Shown: positions 54,936-63,628, counted from the first letter of the stretch. The stretch: DNA of 64,000 bases from Flavobacterium paronense (GCF_030409795.1 NZ_JAUFQN010000019.1:1922001-1986000); one strand, 5' to 3'. The notes: generated by a model not told the origin, from the letters alone. Made by a program: numbers and translations.

Positions 54936-55121
54936 TTAGTCTTTAATGCCGAGTTTCTTTAAAATATCTTCCATCAAACACCATTTGGTAAAAGATGATT
55001 GTAAAAGATTGACACCTACAAAAGCGGTAAACCATAACCAATTCTGATTTACATATACAGCCAATAGAAGACTGATTATGATAAAAATTCCAGCTATAGC
55101 TCTTATTAGTCTGTTGATCAT
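54936..55121 (-). CDS. DUF2892 (YgaP-like) small membrane protein
   Basis: This 61-residue protein has two membrane helices (RAIAGIFIIISLLLAVYV and WFTAFVGVNLLQSSF) and the DUF2892 ending KWCLMEDILKKLG with its conserved cysteine. In YgaP this module sits next to a rhodanese. A second DUF2892 gene next to a rhodanese is found at 62866. The start is preceded by a TCTAA-type repeat. Confidence 0.9.
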   Translation of the reverse strand: MINRLIRAIAGIFIIISLLLAVYVNQNWLWFTAFVGVNLLQSSFTKWCLMEDILKKLGIKD

Positions 55122-55132
55122 ATTTTAGATTT

Positions 55133-55450
55133 TTAGGTTGTTGAATTACTAGATTTTTCGATGTTGAGTACTGCAATGTGAATGTGTGATAACGACACTT
55201 GAGCAGTATTGAATTCAGTTATTAAATTAAAAAGGTGGTTTACGTTTTCTTTTTTAACGAAAGCATAAAAGAGAATGGATTCCGTTTCGTTTACTTCTGA
55301 AGCAAACCAATTTTCAGGGGTTGCTGTATCTGAAAAATCCATATACCCGGTTACTTCCCTGAATGAATAGGTTTTGACATCCGCTTTTTTTAAAATGGTT
55401 TTGATATCCTTTTGAAAGGCTATGCTTGAAGTGATAATTACTAATTTCAT
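55133..55450 (-). CDS. PII-like small protein linked to the RND efflux operon
   Basis: This 105-residue protein has a ferredoxin-like fold suggested by the order KLVIITSSIAFQKDIKTILKK, VTGYMDF, ILFYAFVKKENVNHLFNLI and HIHIAVLNIE. The family is PII-like and DUF3240-like proteins found next to heavy-metal RND pumps. It has no T-loop of classic PII. It may sense metal or nucleotide to regulate the pump; this is inference. It starts 20 bp after the RND gene. Confidence 0.72.
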   Translation of the reverse strand: MKLVIITSSIAFQKDIKTILKKADVKTYSFREVTGYMDFSDTATPENWFASEVNETESILFYAFVKKENVNHLFNLITEFNTAQVSLSHIHIAVLNIEKSSNSTT

Positions 55451-55470
55451 TTTTTTTACTTTTTAAAGAA

Positions 55471-58400
55471 TTATTTTTCCCATTTTTTCCTTTCGGTTAC
55501 ATAGTAGATGATTGGCACTACTAAGAGCGTTAGTATCGTAGAAACTATAGCTCCAAATACTAACGATATCGCCAATCCTTGAAATATAGGGTCAAATAGT
55601 ATAATAGAAGCTCCAATTACTACAGCTCCGGTAGTTAATAATATTGGTGTAGTTCTGACGGCTCCTGCTTCTATAATGGCTTGTTTTAAGGGAATACCCT
55701 CTTGTAATCGAATCTCGATAAAGTCTATTAGTAATACCGAGTTCCTCACCATAACTCCGGCTAAGGCAATCATTCCGATAAAGGAAGTAGCTGTAAAAAA
55801 TGCTCCCAATAACCAGTGACCCAATACAATTCCGATTAACGAAAGAGGAATCGCCATCATCATCACCATTGGTGTTTTAAAGTTTTGGAACCAACCTACA
55901 ATCAGCATGTAAATGATTACGATAACAATCATAAAAGCGAGCCCTAAATCACGGAATACTTCTAAGGTTATTTGCCATTCCCCATCCCATTTTACCGTAA
56001 AATCACTTTCGTCTGTAGGTTGTTCCATATAAAGCTCGTTTACTTTATAGCCTTTGGGCAATGCCATTTTTTGCAGTTTTTCATTCATCCCCAAAATGGC
56101 GTATACGGGACTTTCCAATGCTCCCGCCATATCTGCTGTTACATAAACTACCCGTTTTTGGTCTTTGCGGTAAATGGTTTTTTGTAAAGTGTCCTGAACT
56201 ACTTTCACCAAATCACTCACCGGAACTACATTGCCGCGATTGCCTTTTATTTTTAGGTTTTCGATGTCTTGTAAACTGGTTTTGTCTTTATCATCAAGTG
56301 AAAGCACGATGCCTACATTGTCGTTCGAGTTTTCATCATAGAGATTTGAAACCGGATATTCTTTTAGTAAATAAGTTAAGTTTCCAATTACTTGTTGTGG
56401 CGCAATGCCATTAAGCATCGCTTTCTCTTTATCGACTTCCAAACGGTATTCGGTTTGGTTGTCTTCGGTCATCCAATCTACATCCACAATATCGGATGTT
56501 GTAGCTAAAATGTTTTTTACCTGATTGGCTACTTTGATTTGGTCTTTGTAATTTGGCCCATAAATCTCCGCTACCAAAGTGGACAATACAGGTGGTCCCG
56601 GCGGCACTTCAATAATCTTAACATTGGCACCATATTTTTCGGCAATTTTTTGCACTTCGGGACGCACTTCTTTGGCAATGCCATGACTTTGCATATCACG
56701 GTCTTCTTTATGCAATAAATTCACTTGAATATCTGCCATGTTACTTCCACCACGCAAATCATAATGACGCACCAATCCGTTAAAAGTAATTGGTGCTGAT
56801 GTTCCTATATAGTTTTGATAGTTTACTACTTCTGGAACGGTTGAAAGGTATTGCGCTATTTCCTGTGTAACAGCTGCGGTTCTTTCTAAGGTGGTTCCTT
56901 CTGGCATATCAATCACTACTTGGAATTCGTTTTTATTATCAAAAGGCAGCATTTTTACCACTACCGATTTGGTGAAGAACATAGTTACTGAACCCAAAAG
57001 TAGTAAGACTGTAATCCCCACTAAAAGTCTACGCTTCTTACTGCTTTCCAACAATGGTCTTTCGAGTTTGTTGTAGATTTTATAAATGAATGATGTTTCT
57101 AAACCCTGTTCTGCTTTGTGTTCCTGAGTTTCTTTTTCCTGTAACAAATGATAGCCCAGATAAGGTGTAACAGTTAAGGCAACAAATAAAGATAGTAACA
57201 TCGCTATAGAAGCTCCAATAGGCATCGGACTCATATAAGGTCCCATCATGCCTGATACAAAGGCCATAGGTAGAATAGCGGCAATAACGGTAAAAGTCGC
57301 TAAGATGGTTGGATTTCCTACTTCATTTATAGCATATATTGCCGCTTGTTTGAATGGCAGTCGCTTCATTTTGAAATGGCGGTGCATGTTCTCGGCAATG
57401 ATGATGCTGTCATCTACAACTATACCAACCACAAAAACTAAGGCGAAAAGCGTAATTCTGTTTAGAGTATAGCCTAATAGGTAATAGGCAAATAAGGTTA
57501 AGGCAAAAGTCAGTGGTACTGAAAAAAATACTACTAATCCACCTCGCCAACCCATTGCCAATATTACTAAAAGTGTAACGGCAATAATGGCAATTCCCAA
57601 GTGAAGCAATAATTCACCCACTTTATCAGAAGCAGTTTCTCCGTAATTACGGGTCACTTCTACATGAACATCGTCAGTAATAATTGTTTTTTTCAATTGG
57701 TTGACCCGATCCAAAATCTTTTCCGATATCTTCATGGCATCGGCTCCTTTTACTTTTCCGATAGAAATGGTTACTGCTGGATATTCTGACTTTGCTGTTT
57801 TGAATTTTTCATTGGCTTTGCCATAACCAAACGATACATAGCTGCTTGGCGTTGATGGACCGTCTTCTACTTTGGCTACTTGTTTTAAATATACCGGTAA
57901 ATTGGCATTGACACCTACTACTAAATTCTCAACATCTTCGGATGATTTTAAAAACTGTCCTGTGGTAACTAAATATTCTTTATCGCTATTTACAAAACTG
58001 CCCGATTGCGAGCTGCCATTATTGGCTTGAATCATTTGCATAATGCCCAAAGCATCTATACCGTTTTCGGCCATTTTATCTTTGTCTAAGACTACTTTTA
58101 CTTCACGATTTCGCCCTCCAATTTCTCTGGTGATGGCAACATCTTTTACTTTTTCTACCTCTGAAGTTACTTCTTCAGCAATTTGACGTAATTCAAAATC
58201 ATTCAATTTATCACTCCATAAGGTCAATCCTAACATTGGGACATCATCAATGGAACGTGTTTTTACAATAGGTTTGTAAACGCCTTGCGGAAACATATTT
58301 TCGTGCTTGGCCAACTCGTCGTATAGTTTTACATACGAACGTTCTACATCCTGACCCACATAAAATTGTACTATCAACATTGCCTGACCGTTCATTGCCA

Positions 58401-58662
58401 TACTATGTACATGTTCTACACCTTTGATGTTGGAGAGTATTTTTTCTAAGGGTTTTACCACACGACTTTCTACTTCTATCGGGTTTGCTCCCGGATAGCC
58501 AACCATTACGTCAGCCATTGGCACATTAATTTGTGGTTCTTCTTCACGGGGAATTAAGAACGAACTATAGACACCAATGATCATCAATCCTACCATTAAC
58601 AGAATAGTTAACTTGGAATGGATGAAAAAATGGGCGATTTTACCTGATATACCTTCTTGCAT
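55471..58662 (-). CDS. RND efflux permease (AcrB/CusA superfamily)
   Basis: This 1063-residue inner-membrane pump subunit has 12 helices and two large periplasmic loops. Helix 4 carries the proton-relay motif GIVVDDSIIIAENMHR (about residue 410) and the porter domain SIGKVKGADAMKI. It starts with IPREEEPQI, found in a Bacteroidota branch of uncertain substrate, distinct from classical AcrB. It works with the MFP and TolC encoded upstream. The 45-bp gap to the MFP gene holds a TCTAA-type repeat. Confidence 0.92.
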   Translation of the reverse strand: MQEGISGKIAHFFIHSKLTILLMVGLMIIGVYSSFLIPREEEPQINVPMADVMVGYPGANPIEVESRVVKPLEKILSNIKGVEHVHSMAMNGQAMLIVQFYVGQDVERSYVKLYDELAKHENMFPQGVYKPIVKTRSIDDVPMLGLTLWSDKLNDFELRQIAEEVTSEVEKVKDVAITREIGGRNREVKVVLDKDKMAENGIDALGIMQMIQANNGSSQSGSFVNSDKEYLVTTGQFLKSSEDVENLVVGVNANLPVYLKQVAKVEDGPSTPSSYVSFGYGKANEKFKTAKSEYPAVTISIGKVKGADAMKISEKILDRVNQLKKTIITDDVHVEVTRNYGETASDKVGELLLHLGIAIIAVTLLVILAMGWRGGLVVFFSVPLTFALTLFAYYLLGYTLNRITLFALVFVVGIVVDDSIIIAENMHRHFKMKRLPFKQAAIYAINEVGNPTILATFTVIAAILPMAFVSGMMGPYMSPMPIGASIAMLLSLFVALTVTPYLGYHLLQEKETQEHKAEQGLETSFIYKIYNKLERPLLESSKKRRLLVGITVLLLLGSVTMFFTKSVVVKMLPFDNKNEFQVVIDMPEGTTLERTAAVTQEIAQYLSTVPEVVNYQNYIGTSAPITFNGLVRHYDLRGGSNMADIQVNLLHKEDRDMQSHGIAKEVRPEVQKIAEKYGANVKIIEVPPGPPVLSTLVAEIYGPNYKDQIKVANQVKNILATTSDIVDVDWMTEDNQTEYRLEVDKEKAMLNGIAPQQVIGNLTYLLKEYPVSNLYDENSNDNVGIVLSLDDKDKTSLQDIENLKIKGNRGNVVPVSDLVKVVQDTLQKTIYRKDQKRVVYVTADMAGALESPVYAILGMNEKLQKMALPKGYKVNELYMEQPTDESDFTVKWDGEWQITLEVFRDLGLAFMIVIVIIYMLIVGWFQNFKTPMVMMMAIPLSLIGIVLGHWLLGAFFTATSFIGMIALAGVMVRNSVLLIDFIEIRLQEGIPLKQAIIEAGAVRTTPILLTTGAVVIGASIILFDPIFQGLAISLVFGAIVSTILTLLVVPIIYYVTERKKWEK

Positions 58663-58664
58663 TT

Positions 58665-58700
58665 TTTAGATTTTTAGAATATTAGCTTCTTAGACAGTAA
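58665..58700. repeat. TCTAA-type repeat directly upstream of the RND gene
   Basis: TTTTTTAGATTTTTAGAATATTAG...TTCTTAGA lies directly at the start codon. It resembles the elements at 35446-35481 and 55122-55160. Confidence 0.5.
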
Positions 58701-58707
58701 ACAATGA

Positions 58708-59796
58708 TTATTGGATAACTACTTTTGCTCCGTTATATAATTTACCTTCTGCTGAAAGGATGTATTGTTCGTTAGCTGATAAACCAGATAATATTTCTAC
58801 CTGACTGCCATAGGTTTTGCCAATGCGCAGCCATCTTAATATGGCTATATCTTTGTTGCCTATGGTATAAATTCCGGTTAGTTGTCCTTGATGAATTAAA
58901 GCGCTTTCGGGCACTACAACTTTGTTTGTGGTGGTTGTAGTTGCTTGTTTCTTACTAACCAATGGAAACTGTACATTGACAAACATGCCCGATAGCACTT
59001 TAGTATTACTGTTGTTTAAATTTATTTTGACCAAATATTGTCCGCCTGTGTTTTTTGCCGAACCACTTACTTCAATCACTTTTCCTGTTAAAGTCTGATT
59101 GGTCGATTTTACCAAAACTTTCACGTTCATACCGTTTTGAATGGAAGTAATATCACTTTCAGAAACCATTGCTGTTATTTGTAAGCGCGAAGCACCTTCA
59201 ATGCTTACTAATGGCATTCCGGGATTGGCCATATCGCCTTCTTTGATAAAAGTATTGGTCACTTCTCCTGAGAATGGAGCGGTAATATTGGAGTAAGAAA
59301 ACTGCGCCATGACTTCGTTACGCATTTGTTTGGCTCCTTCTAAACCTGCTTTTGCCATTTCATAGCGTGAGGTCATATCATCCAGTTCTTTTTGAGAAGC
59401 GCTTTGTTGGTTGAATAATGCTGTAAAGCGATCGAAATCTTTTTTTGCATTGTTATACGTTGCCGTAGCTTGTAAAATTGATGCATCTACTTGGGCTTTT
59501 TTGGCCTGCAAATCGGCGTTGTTGATACTTACCAACAATTGTCCTGCAGTTACTTTTTGACCCACTTTGACATTTACCTTGGTCACATAGCCCATCATGC
59601 GAGTGCTTACATTAGCACTGTTTTCGGCTTCAATCTTACCGCTGGCTGAAACAAAATCAGGATTGTTGTCAGCTACGATGCCACTTACTTTTACAAGAAT
59701 GCCAGCTTCATTGTTGGTTACTTCTTTTTTCTCCTTTCCACAAGAAAGCATTAATGTTAATCCGATTGTGAGTAGTGGTATATATATCTTTTTCAT
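58708..59796 (-). CDS. RND periplasmic adaptor (membrane fusion protein), lipoprotein
   Basis: This 362-residue adaptor links the RND pump to the TolC channel. It has a lipobox LMLSC (Cys 19), biotinyl-lipoyl motifs (GYVTKVNVKVGQKVTAGQLL and ITAPFSGEVTNTFI), and an alpha-hairpin between about 95 and 155. The beta-barrel follows, then the membrane-proximal domain (VPESALIHQGQLTGIY). The start follows the tolC stop by 2 bp. Confidence 0.93.
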   Translation of the reverse strand: MKKIYIPLLTIGLTLMLSCGKEKKEVTNNEAGILVKVSGIVADNNPDFVSASGKIEAENSANVSTRMMGYVTKVNVKVGQKVTAGQLLVSINNADLQAKKAQVDASILQATATYNNAKKDFDRFTALFNQQSASQKELDDMTSRYEMAKAGLEGAKQMRNEVMAQFSYSNITAPFSGEVTNTFIKEGDMANPGMPLVSIEGASRLQITAMVSESDITSIQNGMNVKVLVKSTNQTLTGKVIEVSGSAKNTGGQYLVKINLNNSNTKVLSGMFVNVQFPLVSKKQATTTTTNKVVVPESALIHQGQLTGIYTIGNKDIAILRWLRIGKTYGSQVEILSGLSANEQYILSAEGKLYNGAKVVIQ

Positions 59797-59798
59797 GA

Positions 59799-61109
59799 TT
59801 AATTGGTTAAAAATTGTAAATATTGTTTGGTGAAATTGTATTCGAAAACGGCTTGCACATGCTCTAGTTCTTTTTGAATTGTTTGGGTTTCTGATTGTAG
59901 TAAATCAGTTGTTTTTTCTAATCCTTGTGTAAATCTATTTTGACGAATTCTGTATGCCTCTTGGGATTGCTCGAAAGCTAATTGAGATAACTTGACTTTG
60001 TTTTCGGCATCGAGTAACTGACGATTTGTTTTATTGACTTCTAGTTGGCTTTGTTTTTTGTATTGTTGCGTTTCGATACTGGCTTTTTGAAAATCGGCTT
60101 TGGCTTTGTCCATTTTACCAATGGATTTATAGCCGTCAAATACGCTCCAGGACAATTGGGCTCCTACAGTATATCCATTTGCTTTAGTACCGAATAACGT
60201 TTGATCATATAGTTCATAGCTACCAAAGGCATTCAATCGTGGCAAGAAATTCATTTTGCTTGACAAGTACATTTTTTGATAAGCCGATGTCGATAAAGTC
60301 ATGGCTTGTATGTCTTTTCTGTTTTCGGGAACCTCTGTTGTAACTGTAGCTACGCTAATGTTGCTTTCCAATTCTTCCGAAGGTTTGTAGGTTTTATTTT
60401 TAGTGTCTTCATTCAATAAAAAACCTAAATAATCAGAAGCATTTTGAATGTTGCTTTTTGCATATTGCAATTGATTAGTAACCTCATTTACCCGAATTTG
60501 AACATTTAAAACATCCGTTTTTTGCACTAATCCTTGTTTGAAATAATTGTCAATTAATTTTAAATTTGCTTGCGCTGTTCTTTCTGCTTTTGTCAAAACA
60601 GTTACCGCTTTGTATGCCAACTGCAATTGCATATAAGCTTTGCTTACTTCTAACTGCATGTATTCCTTAGTACGTTCGGTTTGCAGTTGATAGGCTTGCA
60701 TTTTAGCAAAGGCCGCTTTTCTCTCGTAAAGTCCGTCAGCATTGAGTAATGGTTGTTGGATACTAATTACAGTAGCAAAGTTTTGTGTTTTGGCCGGATT
60801 GTTTAACAGAGTCGGATTAAAGTCGGAAGCCGTTAGTATTTCCTGATTTAGTTTAGAACCAAATGCCATCAATGGATTCGTAGTTGAAATTCCGGTATGA
60901 CTAGCTGTAATGTTGGGCAAAAAGAGCGCATTGGATTGTTGGTAATCTGCTTTGGCTGATTGATAGGTTTTTTCAGCCTGCTTTATCTGAAGATTGGCAT
61001 CGGCTATTTTTTCTTGAATTTCTTTTTTAGAAATAGACAAGGTATCTTGACTGTAGCCAAAAATGGAGTAACTTAAAATTCCGATGGTGATAAGAAATTG
61101 ATTCTTCAT
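59799..61109 (-). CDS. TolC-family outer-membrane efflux channel
   Basis: This 436-residue protein has a signal peptide (ending SIFGYSQ) and two OEP domains of long coiled-coil helices, with repeats such as EVSKAYMQLQLAYKAV and FEQSQEAYRIRQNRFTQGL. It forms the trimeric outer-membrane duct of the pump. It is the first gene of the efflux operon and has a -7 box 24 bp upstream. Confidence 0.93.
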   Translation of the reverse strand: MKNQFLITIGILSYSIFGYSQDTLSISKKEIQEKIADANLQIKQAEKTYQSAKADYQQSNALFLPNITASHTGISTTNPLMAFGSKLNQEILTASDFNPTLLNNPAKTQNFATVISIQQPLLNADGLYERKAAFAKMQAYQLQTERTKEYMQLEVSKAYMQLQLAYKAVTVLTKAERTAQANLKLIDNYFKQGLVQKTDVLNVQIRVNEVTNQLQYAKSNIQNASDYLGFLLNEDTKNKTYKPSEELESNISVATVTTEVPENRKDIQAMTLSTSAYQKMYLSSKMNFLPRLNAFGSYELYDQTLFGTKANGYTVGAQLSWSVFDGYKSIGKMDKAKADFQKASIETQQYKKQSQLEVNKTNRQLLDAENKVKLSQLAFEQSQEAYRIRQNRFTQGLEKTTDLLQSETQTIQKELEHVQAVFEYNFTKQYLQFLTN

Positions 61110-61132
61110 AATGGTTGTTCTGAATTATGAAG

Positions 61133-61140
61133 CAAAGATA
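61133..61140 (-). promoter_or_regulatory. -7 promoter box of the efflux operon
   Basis: On the minus strand TATCTTTG matches TAnnTTTG, 23 bp before the tolC ATG. No -33 TTTG is visible. Confidence 0.4.
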
Positions 61141-61185
61141 TTATGGCGAAATTCTGTAGTCAGTAACTATTGTCACACAGCCAAA

Positions 61186-61214
61186 AAAAAGTGCCTGATA
61201 AATCAAGCACTTGA
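61186..61214 (-). terminator. Terminator of the redox operon
   Basis: AAGTGC pairs with GCACTT around TGA-TAAA-TCA (61189-61212). On the minus strand eight T follow. It separates the Cys-rich gene from the tolC operon. Confidence 0.8.
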
Positions 61215-61234
61215 AAAAATCTTACTGTAAAAAA

Positions 61235-61465
61235 TCAGGATTTGGTCTTAGCGGCACAACAGGCAGCTTTTCTTTCTTTTGGACAATTTTTCATTTCTGC
61301 TGCAGTACACATTTTTTTATCCATAGCACATTTCTTCATTTCTGCTGCAGAACATGTTTTTTCTGTTTTAGCTTTTTGTTTTGCTCTTGGCTTGCCAGCT
61401 TGAGCATTGCTATTGACTGAAAATAAGATAGCTGCTAAAGCCATCATTGAAACAATTTTTTTCAT
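61235..61465 (-). CDS. Small Cys-rich exported protein
   Basis: This 76-residue protein has a signal peptide (MKKIVSMMALAAILFSVNSNAQ). Its basic mature part has paired motifs CSAAEMKKCAMDKK and CTAAEMKNCPKE and a final ACCAAK. The two CxAAEMKxC units suggest metal or redox binding. The start at 61465 is preferred because the longer frame overlaps the next gene. The family is not known to me. Confidence 0.78.
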   Translation of the reverse strand: MKKIVSMMALAAILFSVNSNAQAGKPRAKQKAKTEKTCSAAEMKKCAMDKKMCTAAEMKNCPKERKAACCAAKTKS

Positions 61466-61484
61466 ATGTATTGTATTAAGATTA

Positions 61485-61619
61485 TTATATATTATTATTT
61501 TTTTTATTGCTTTCGGAATCATTTTCAGGTTTCTTTTTTTGGATTTCTAATTTGTAGAATAGCCATCCAAAACCTATCACAAGGTGCAACAGTATGATCC
61601 CAAAGATTATTTTTTCCAT
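61485..61619 (-). CDS. 44-residue single-helix membrane protein
   Basis: An ATG at 61619 opens a 44-codon frame with one helix (MEKIIFGIILLHLVIGFGWL) and a highly charged tail (KLEIQKKKPENDSESNKK). It lies between the OsmC and Cys-rich genes with gaps of 25 and 19 bp, in the same direction. The arrangement and composition support a real small gene. Its function is unknown. Confidence 0.65.
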   Translation of the reverse strand: MEKIIFGIILLHLVIGFGWLFYKLEIQKKKPENDSESNKKNNNI

Positions 61620-61644
61620 AGTTGCTTCAATTGTTGTTTTATAA

Positions 61645-62082
61645 TTATTCGATGTTGACTTTGGGTTGTAGTATCACTTTAGAAGTGATTGAATTTGAAA
61701 TAAGGCAAGCTTTCTCGCTCATTTCCATTACTCTAATTCCTTTGTCTTTTAATGTTTCTTCTTTAATGGTTAGTATGGGTGAAAGTGTTATTTCAGTAAT
61801 GCAAAATTTGCCTTCAACCCTGTCTAAAGTTCCAACGGCATTGCATTCAAACTTTGTAAATTCAAATCTAGAATTTTCGGAAACCGCTAAGAATGTTGTC
61901 ATAAAGCAACTATTTACTGAAGCCACGAACAAATGTTCCGGCGACCATAAACCAGGAATTCCTTTTGGGAATTCAGGAGGCGTAACTACTTCTATTTTAC
62001 TGTTTAATACATCCGACTGTAGTATTCCTTTTCTATCTTCAATCCAGTTTAATTTTACTTGATATTGGTGTTGATCTGACAT
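61645..62082 (-). CDS. OsmC/Ohr-family peroxide-reducing protein
   Basis: This 145-residue OsmC-fold protein has one conserved cysteine in SVNSCFMTTFLAV (about residue 60) and a second in EKACLISNSI (about residue 119). These two cysteines reduce organic peroxides in the family. It lies 13 bp after thioredoxin, its possible partner. Confidence 0.9.
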   Translation of the reverse strand: MSDQHQYQVKLNWIEDRKGILQSDVLNSKIEVVTPPEFPKGIPGLWSPEHLFVASVNSCFMTTFLAVSENSRFEFTKFECNAVGTLDRVEGKFCITEITLSPILTIKEETLKDKGIRVMEMSEKACLISNSITSKVILQPKVNIE

Positions 62083-62095
62083 GGTTTGCGATTTG

Positions 62096-62398
62096 TTATT
62101 TAGTATTTTGTAAAATAGTCTCCGTTATCTGCTCTTTAGTTAATACACCTGATTGCCGCCATAATTGCGCTCCGTTTTGAAATAACATCATGGTAGGAAC
62201 ACCTCGGATTTGGTATTTTGCCGCCAGTTCCTGATTTTTATCCACATCTATCTTTATAATAGTAATTCGATCGCCTAAACTATCTTTAACATTTTTAAGT
62301 ACTGGACCTAACATTTTGCATGGGCCACACCAAGTTGCATAAAAATCTAGCAATACAGGTTTATCTGAATTTATAATTTCCTGAAATGAATTATTCAT
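62096..62398 (-). CDS. Thioredoxin
   Basis: This 100-residue thioredoxin has the active site WCGPCK (about residue 24-29), the cis-proline in RGVPTMM, and DFYATWCGP. There is no signal peptide, so it is cytoplasmic. The start at 62398 gives the standard length, and a longer frame from 62443 overlaps the upstream gene. It overlaps the preceding gene by 8 bp. Confidence 0.94.
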   Translation of the reverse strand: MNNSFQEIINSDKPVLLDFYATWCGPCKMLGPVLKNVKDSLGDRITIIKIDVDKNQELAAKYQIRGVPTMMLFQNGAQLWRQSGVLTKEQITETILQNTK

Positions 62399-62597
62399 TA
62401 TTCTCTTTTTTAGTGTATGAAAGGTTACATCCACTTGCGCCACATCCTAAGTTAAAAATGGCTTGGGCAAAGAAGAATATACCAAAAGCTATAAAAAACC
62501 ATTCGTGTGTAGTATATGCTTGAAAGAATAGAAAAAAGGCAAATCCCAATCTTACCCAACGCATCGTGTGCCAGTTTGTAAACAAAAGTTGTTTCAT
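62391..62597 (-). CDS. Small membrane protein with CxxxGC motif
   Basis: This 68-residue protein has a membrane segment pair (WVRLGFAFFLFFQAY and WFFIAFGIFFFAQAIF) and a C-terminal CGASGC. It resembles the YgaP/DUF2892-like small proteins found with rhodanese and HMA genes. The start at 62597 clears the HMA stop by 11 bp. Confidence 0.72.
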   Translation of the reverse strand: MKQLLFTNWHTMRWVRLGFAFFLFFQAYTTHEWFFIAFGIFFFAQAIFNLGCGASGCNLSYTKKENNE

Positions 62598-62608
62598 CGT
62601 ATTGTCTT

Positions 62609-62866
62609 TTAATTCATTTTCCCAATAGCACAATTCACATAGGACTTTGCTATTTTTAGGAGTGAGTTATCTCCTTTTTCGGGATAGCCTAACTCATTGA
62701 GCTTCTTTATTAGAAGGGCTTTTTCGACATCCCCAGTAATGGTAATGGTATCTGTCTCTTTGTCGATAACCACTTTTTCTACTTTGTCTAACTTTAATAA
62801 GGCGGTTTGAATACTATTCATGCAACCGCCACATTTAATGTTTTCGACGATAATTTGTTGTTCCAT
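62609..62866 (-). CDS. Heavy-metal-associated (HMA) domain protein
   Basis: This 85-residue protein has an HMA ferredoxin-like fold with the metal site NIKCGGCMNSI (CxxC), followed by EVVIDKETDTITITGD-type beta strands. HMA proteins deliver Cu, Zn or Hg ions. Here the short C-terminus (KSYVNCAIGKMN) has another cysteine. It overlaps the DUF2892 gene by one base (ATG/TAA). Confidence 0.88.
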   Translation of the reverse strand: MEQQIIVENIKCGGCMNSIQTALLKLDKVEKVVIDKETDTITITGDVEKALLIKKLNELGYPEKGDNSLLKIAKSYVNCAIGKMN

Positions 62867-63075
62867 TATTTTGTTTTATTAGAACAGGTATTGATGCCAA
62901 ACGGAGCATACAATGGGCAAAAGCTAATTAAGCTGGTTAATACAAAGACCACTGCTAACGCTCCTAATACTATCGCAACTGTCCCACTGATGGTATTGGT
63001 AAAATATAAAATTGCTACTATAACAGCTAACACGATTCGGATTAGCTTGTCGGTTGTTCCCATATTTTTTTTCAT
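62866..63075 (-). CDS. DUF2892 small membrane protein
   Basis: This 69-residue protein has two helices (RIVLAVIVAILYFTN and VAIVLGALAVVFVLTSLI) and the DUF2892 ending SFCPLYAPFGINTC with two cysteines. It lies 12 bp after the rhodanese gene, which is the same pairing as in YgaP. The start is preceded by a longer frame without family support. Confidence 0.9.
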   Translation of the reverse strand: MKKNMGTTDKLIRIVLAVIVAILYFTNTISGTVAIVLGALAVVFVLTSLISFCPLYAPFGINTCSNKTK

Positions 63076-63087
63076 GATTTCTTGTTT

Positions 63088-63402
63088 TTATTTGGTTAAA
63101 AGTGACTCGACATTTTGCCAAGTTCTACCGTTGGTTACGTTTGTAATGCCATTTCGTTCTAAAATGGCTTTAGCCTGACTACTGCGGGCTCCGCTTCTAC
63201 AAAACACCACAATATTTTTTTTGCCTTTAAATTTGGACAACAGGTTTGGTATTTGATCTAAAGGGATGTTTACAGAACCTTTTACATGTCCTTGAGCAAA
63301 TTCGGCTGACGAACGAACATCAACCAAGAAAGCTTCATCATTTATTTTTTGAGACAAATTGTTATCTTCTTTTGAAAACATATTTTTGAGTATTCCAAAC
63401 AT
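63088..63402 (-). CDS. Rhodanese-like sulfurtransferase
   Basis: This 104-residue single-domain rhodanese has the catalytic loop VVFCRSGARSSQA (Cys about 71) and FLVDVRSSAEFAQGHVKGSVNIP. It transfers sulfane sulfur to thiols and is often coupled to thioredoxin. It is the first gene of the nine-gene operon that ends at 61235. Confidence 0.92.
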   Translation of the reverse strand: MFGILKNMFSKEDNNLSQKINDEAFLVDVRSSAEFAQGHVKGSVNIPLDQIPNLLSKFKGKKNIVVFCRSGARSSQAKAILERNGITNVTNGRTWQNVESLLTK

Positions 63403-63469
63403 ATTTTAGGTTTTAGAGTTAAAAAAATAGTTGTTAAAAACAAAATGTACACCGGCTTTACAACTATAG

Positions 63470-63484
63470 CATTTTGATAAAATG
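63470..63484. promoter_or_regulatory. Dyad near the rhodanese promoter
   Basis: CATTTTGATAAAATG is a 6-bp dyad with a 3-base centre, 68-82 bp upstream of the rhodanese start. Confidence 0.3.
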
Positions 63485-63549
63485 TATTATAGGTATATAA
63501 ATAGGGCAATTAATTTTTTGTAAAATTACAGCCAATCGTTTAGATAGTT

Positions 63550-63565
63550 TGTGATATATATCACA
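63550..63565. promoter_or_regulatory. Perfect Crp/Fnr-type palindrome
   Basis: TGTGATATATATCACA is a perfect TGTGA-N6-TCACA palindrome. It lies 148-163 bp upstream of the rhodanese start and 64 bp after the end of the Crp/Fnr regulator gene. Confidence 0.65.
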
Positions 63566-63628
63566 TAAAGGAGAAACGAATGTAATAAAAGAATGTAGTA
63601 AAATAAATAGTGATGAAATGATAACTTA

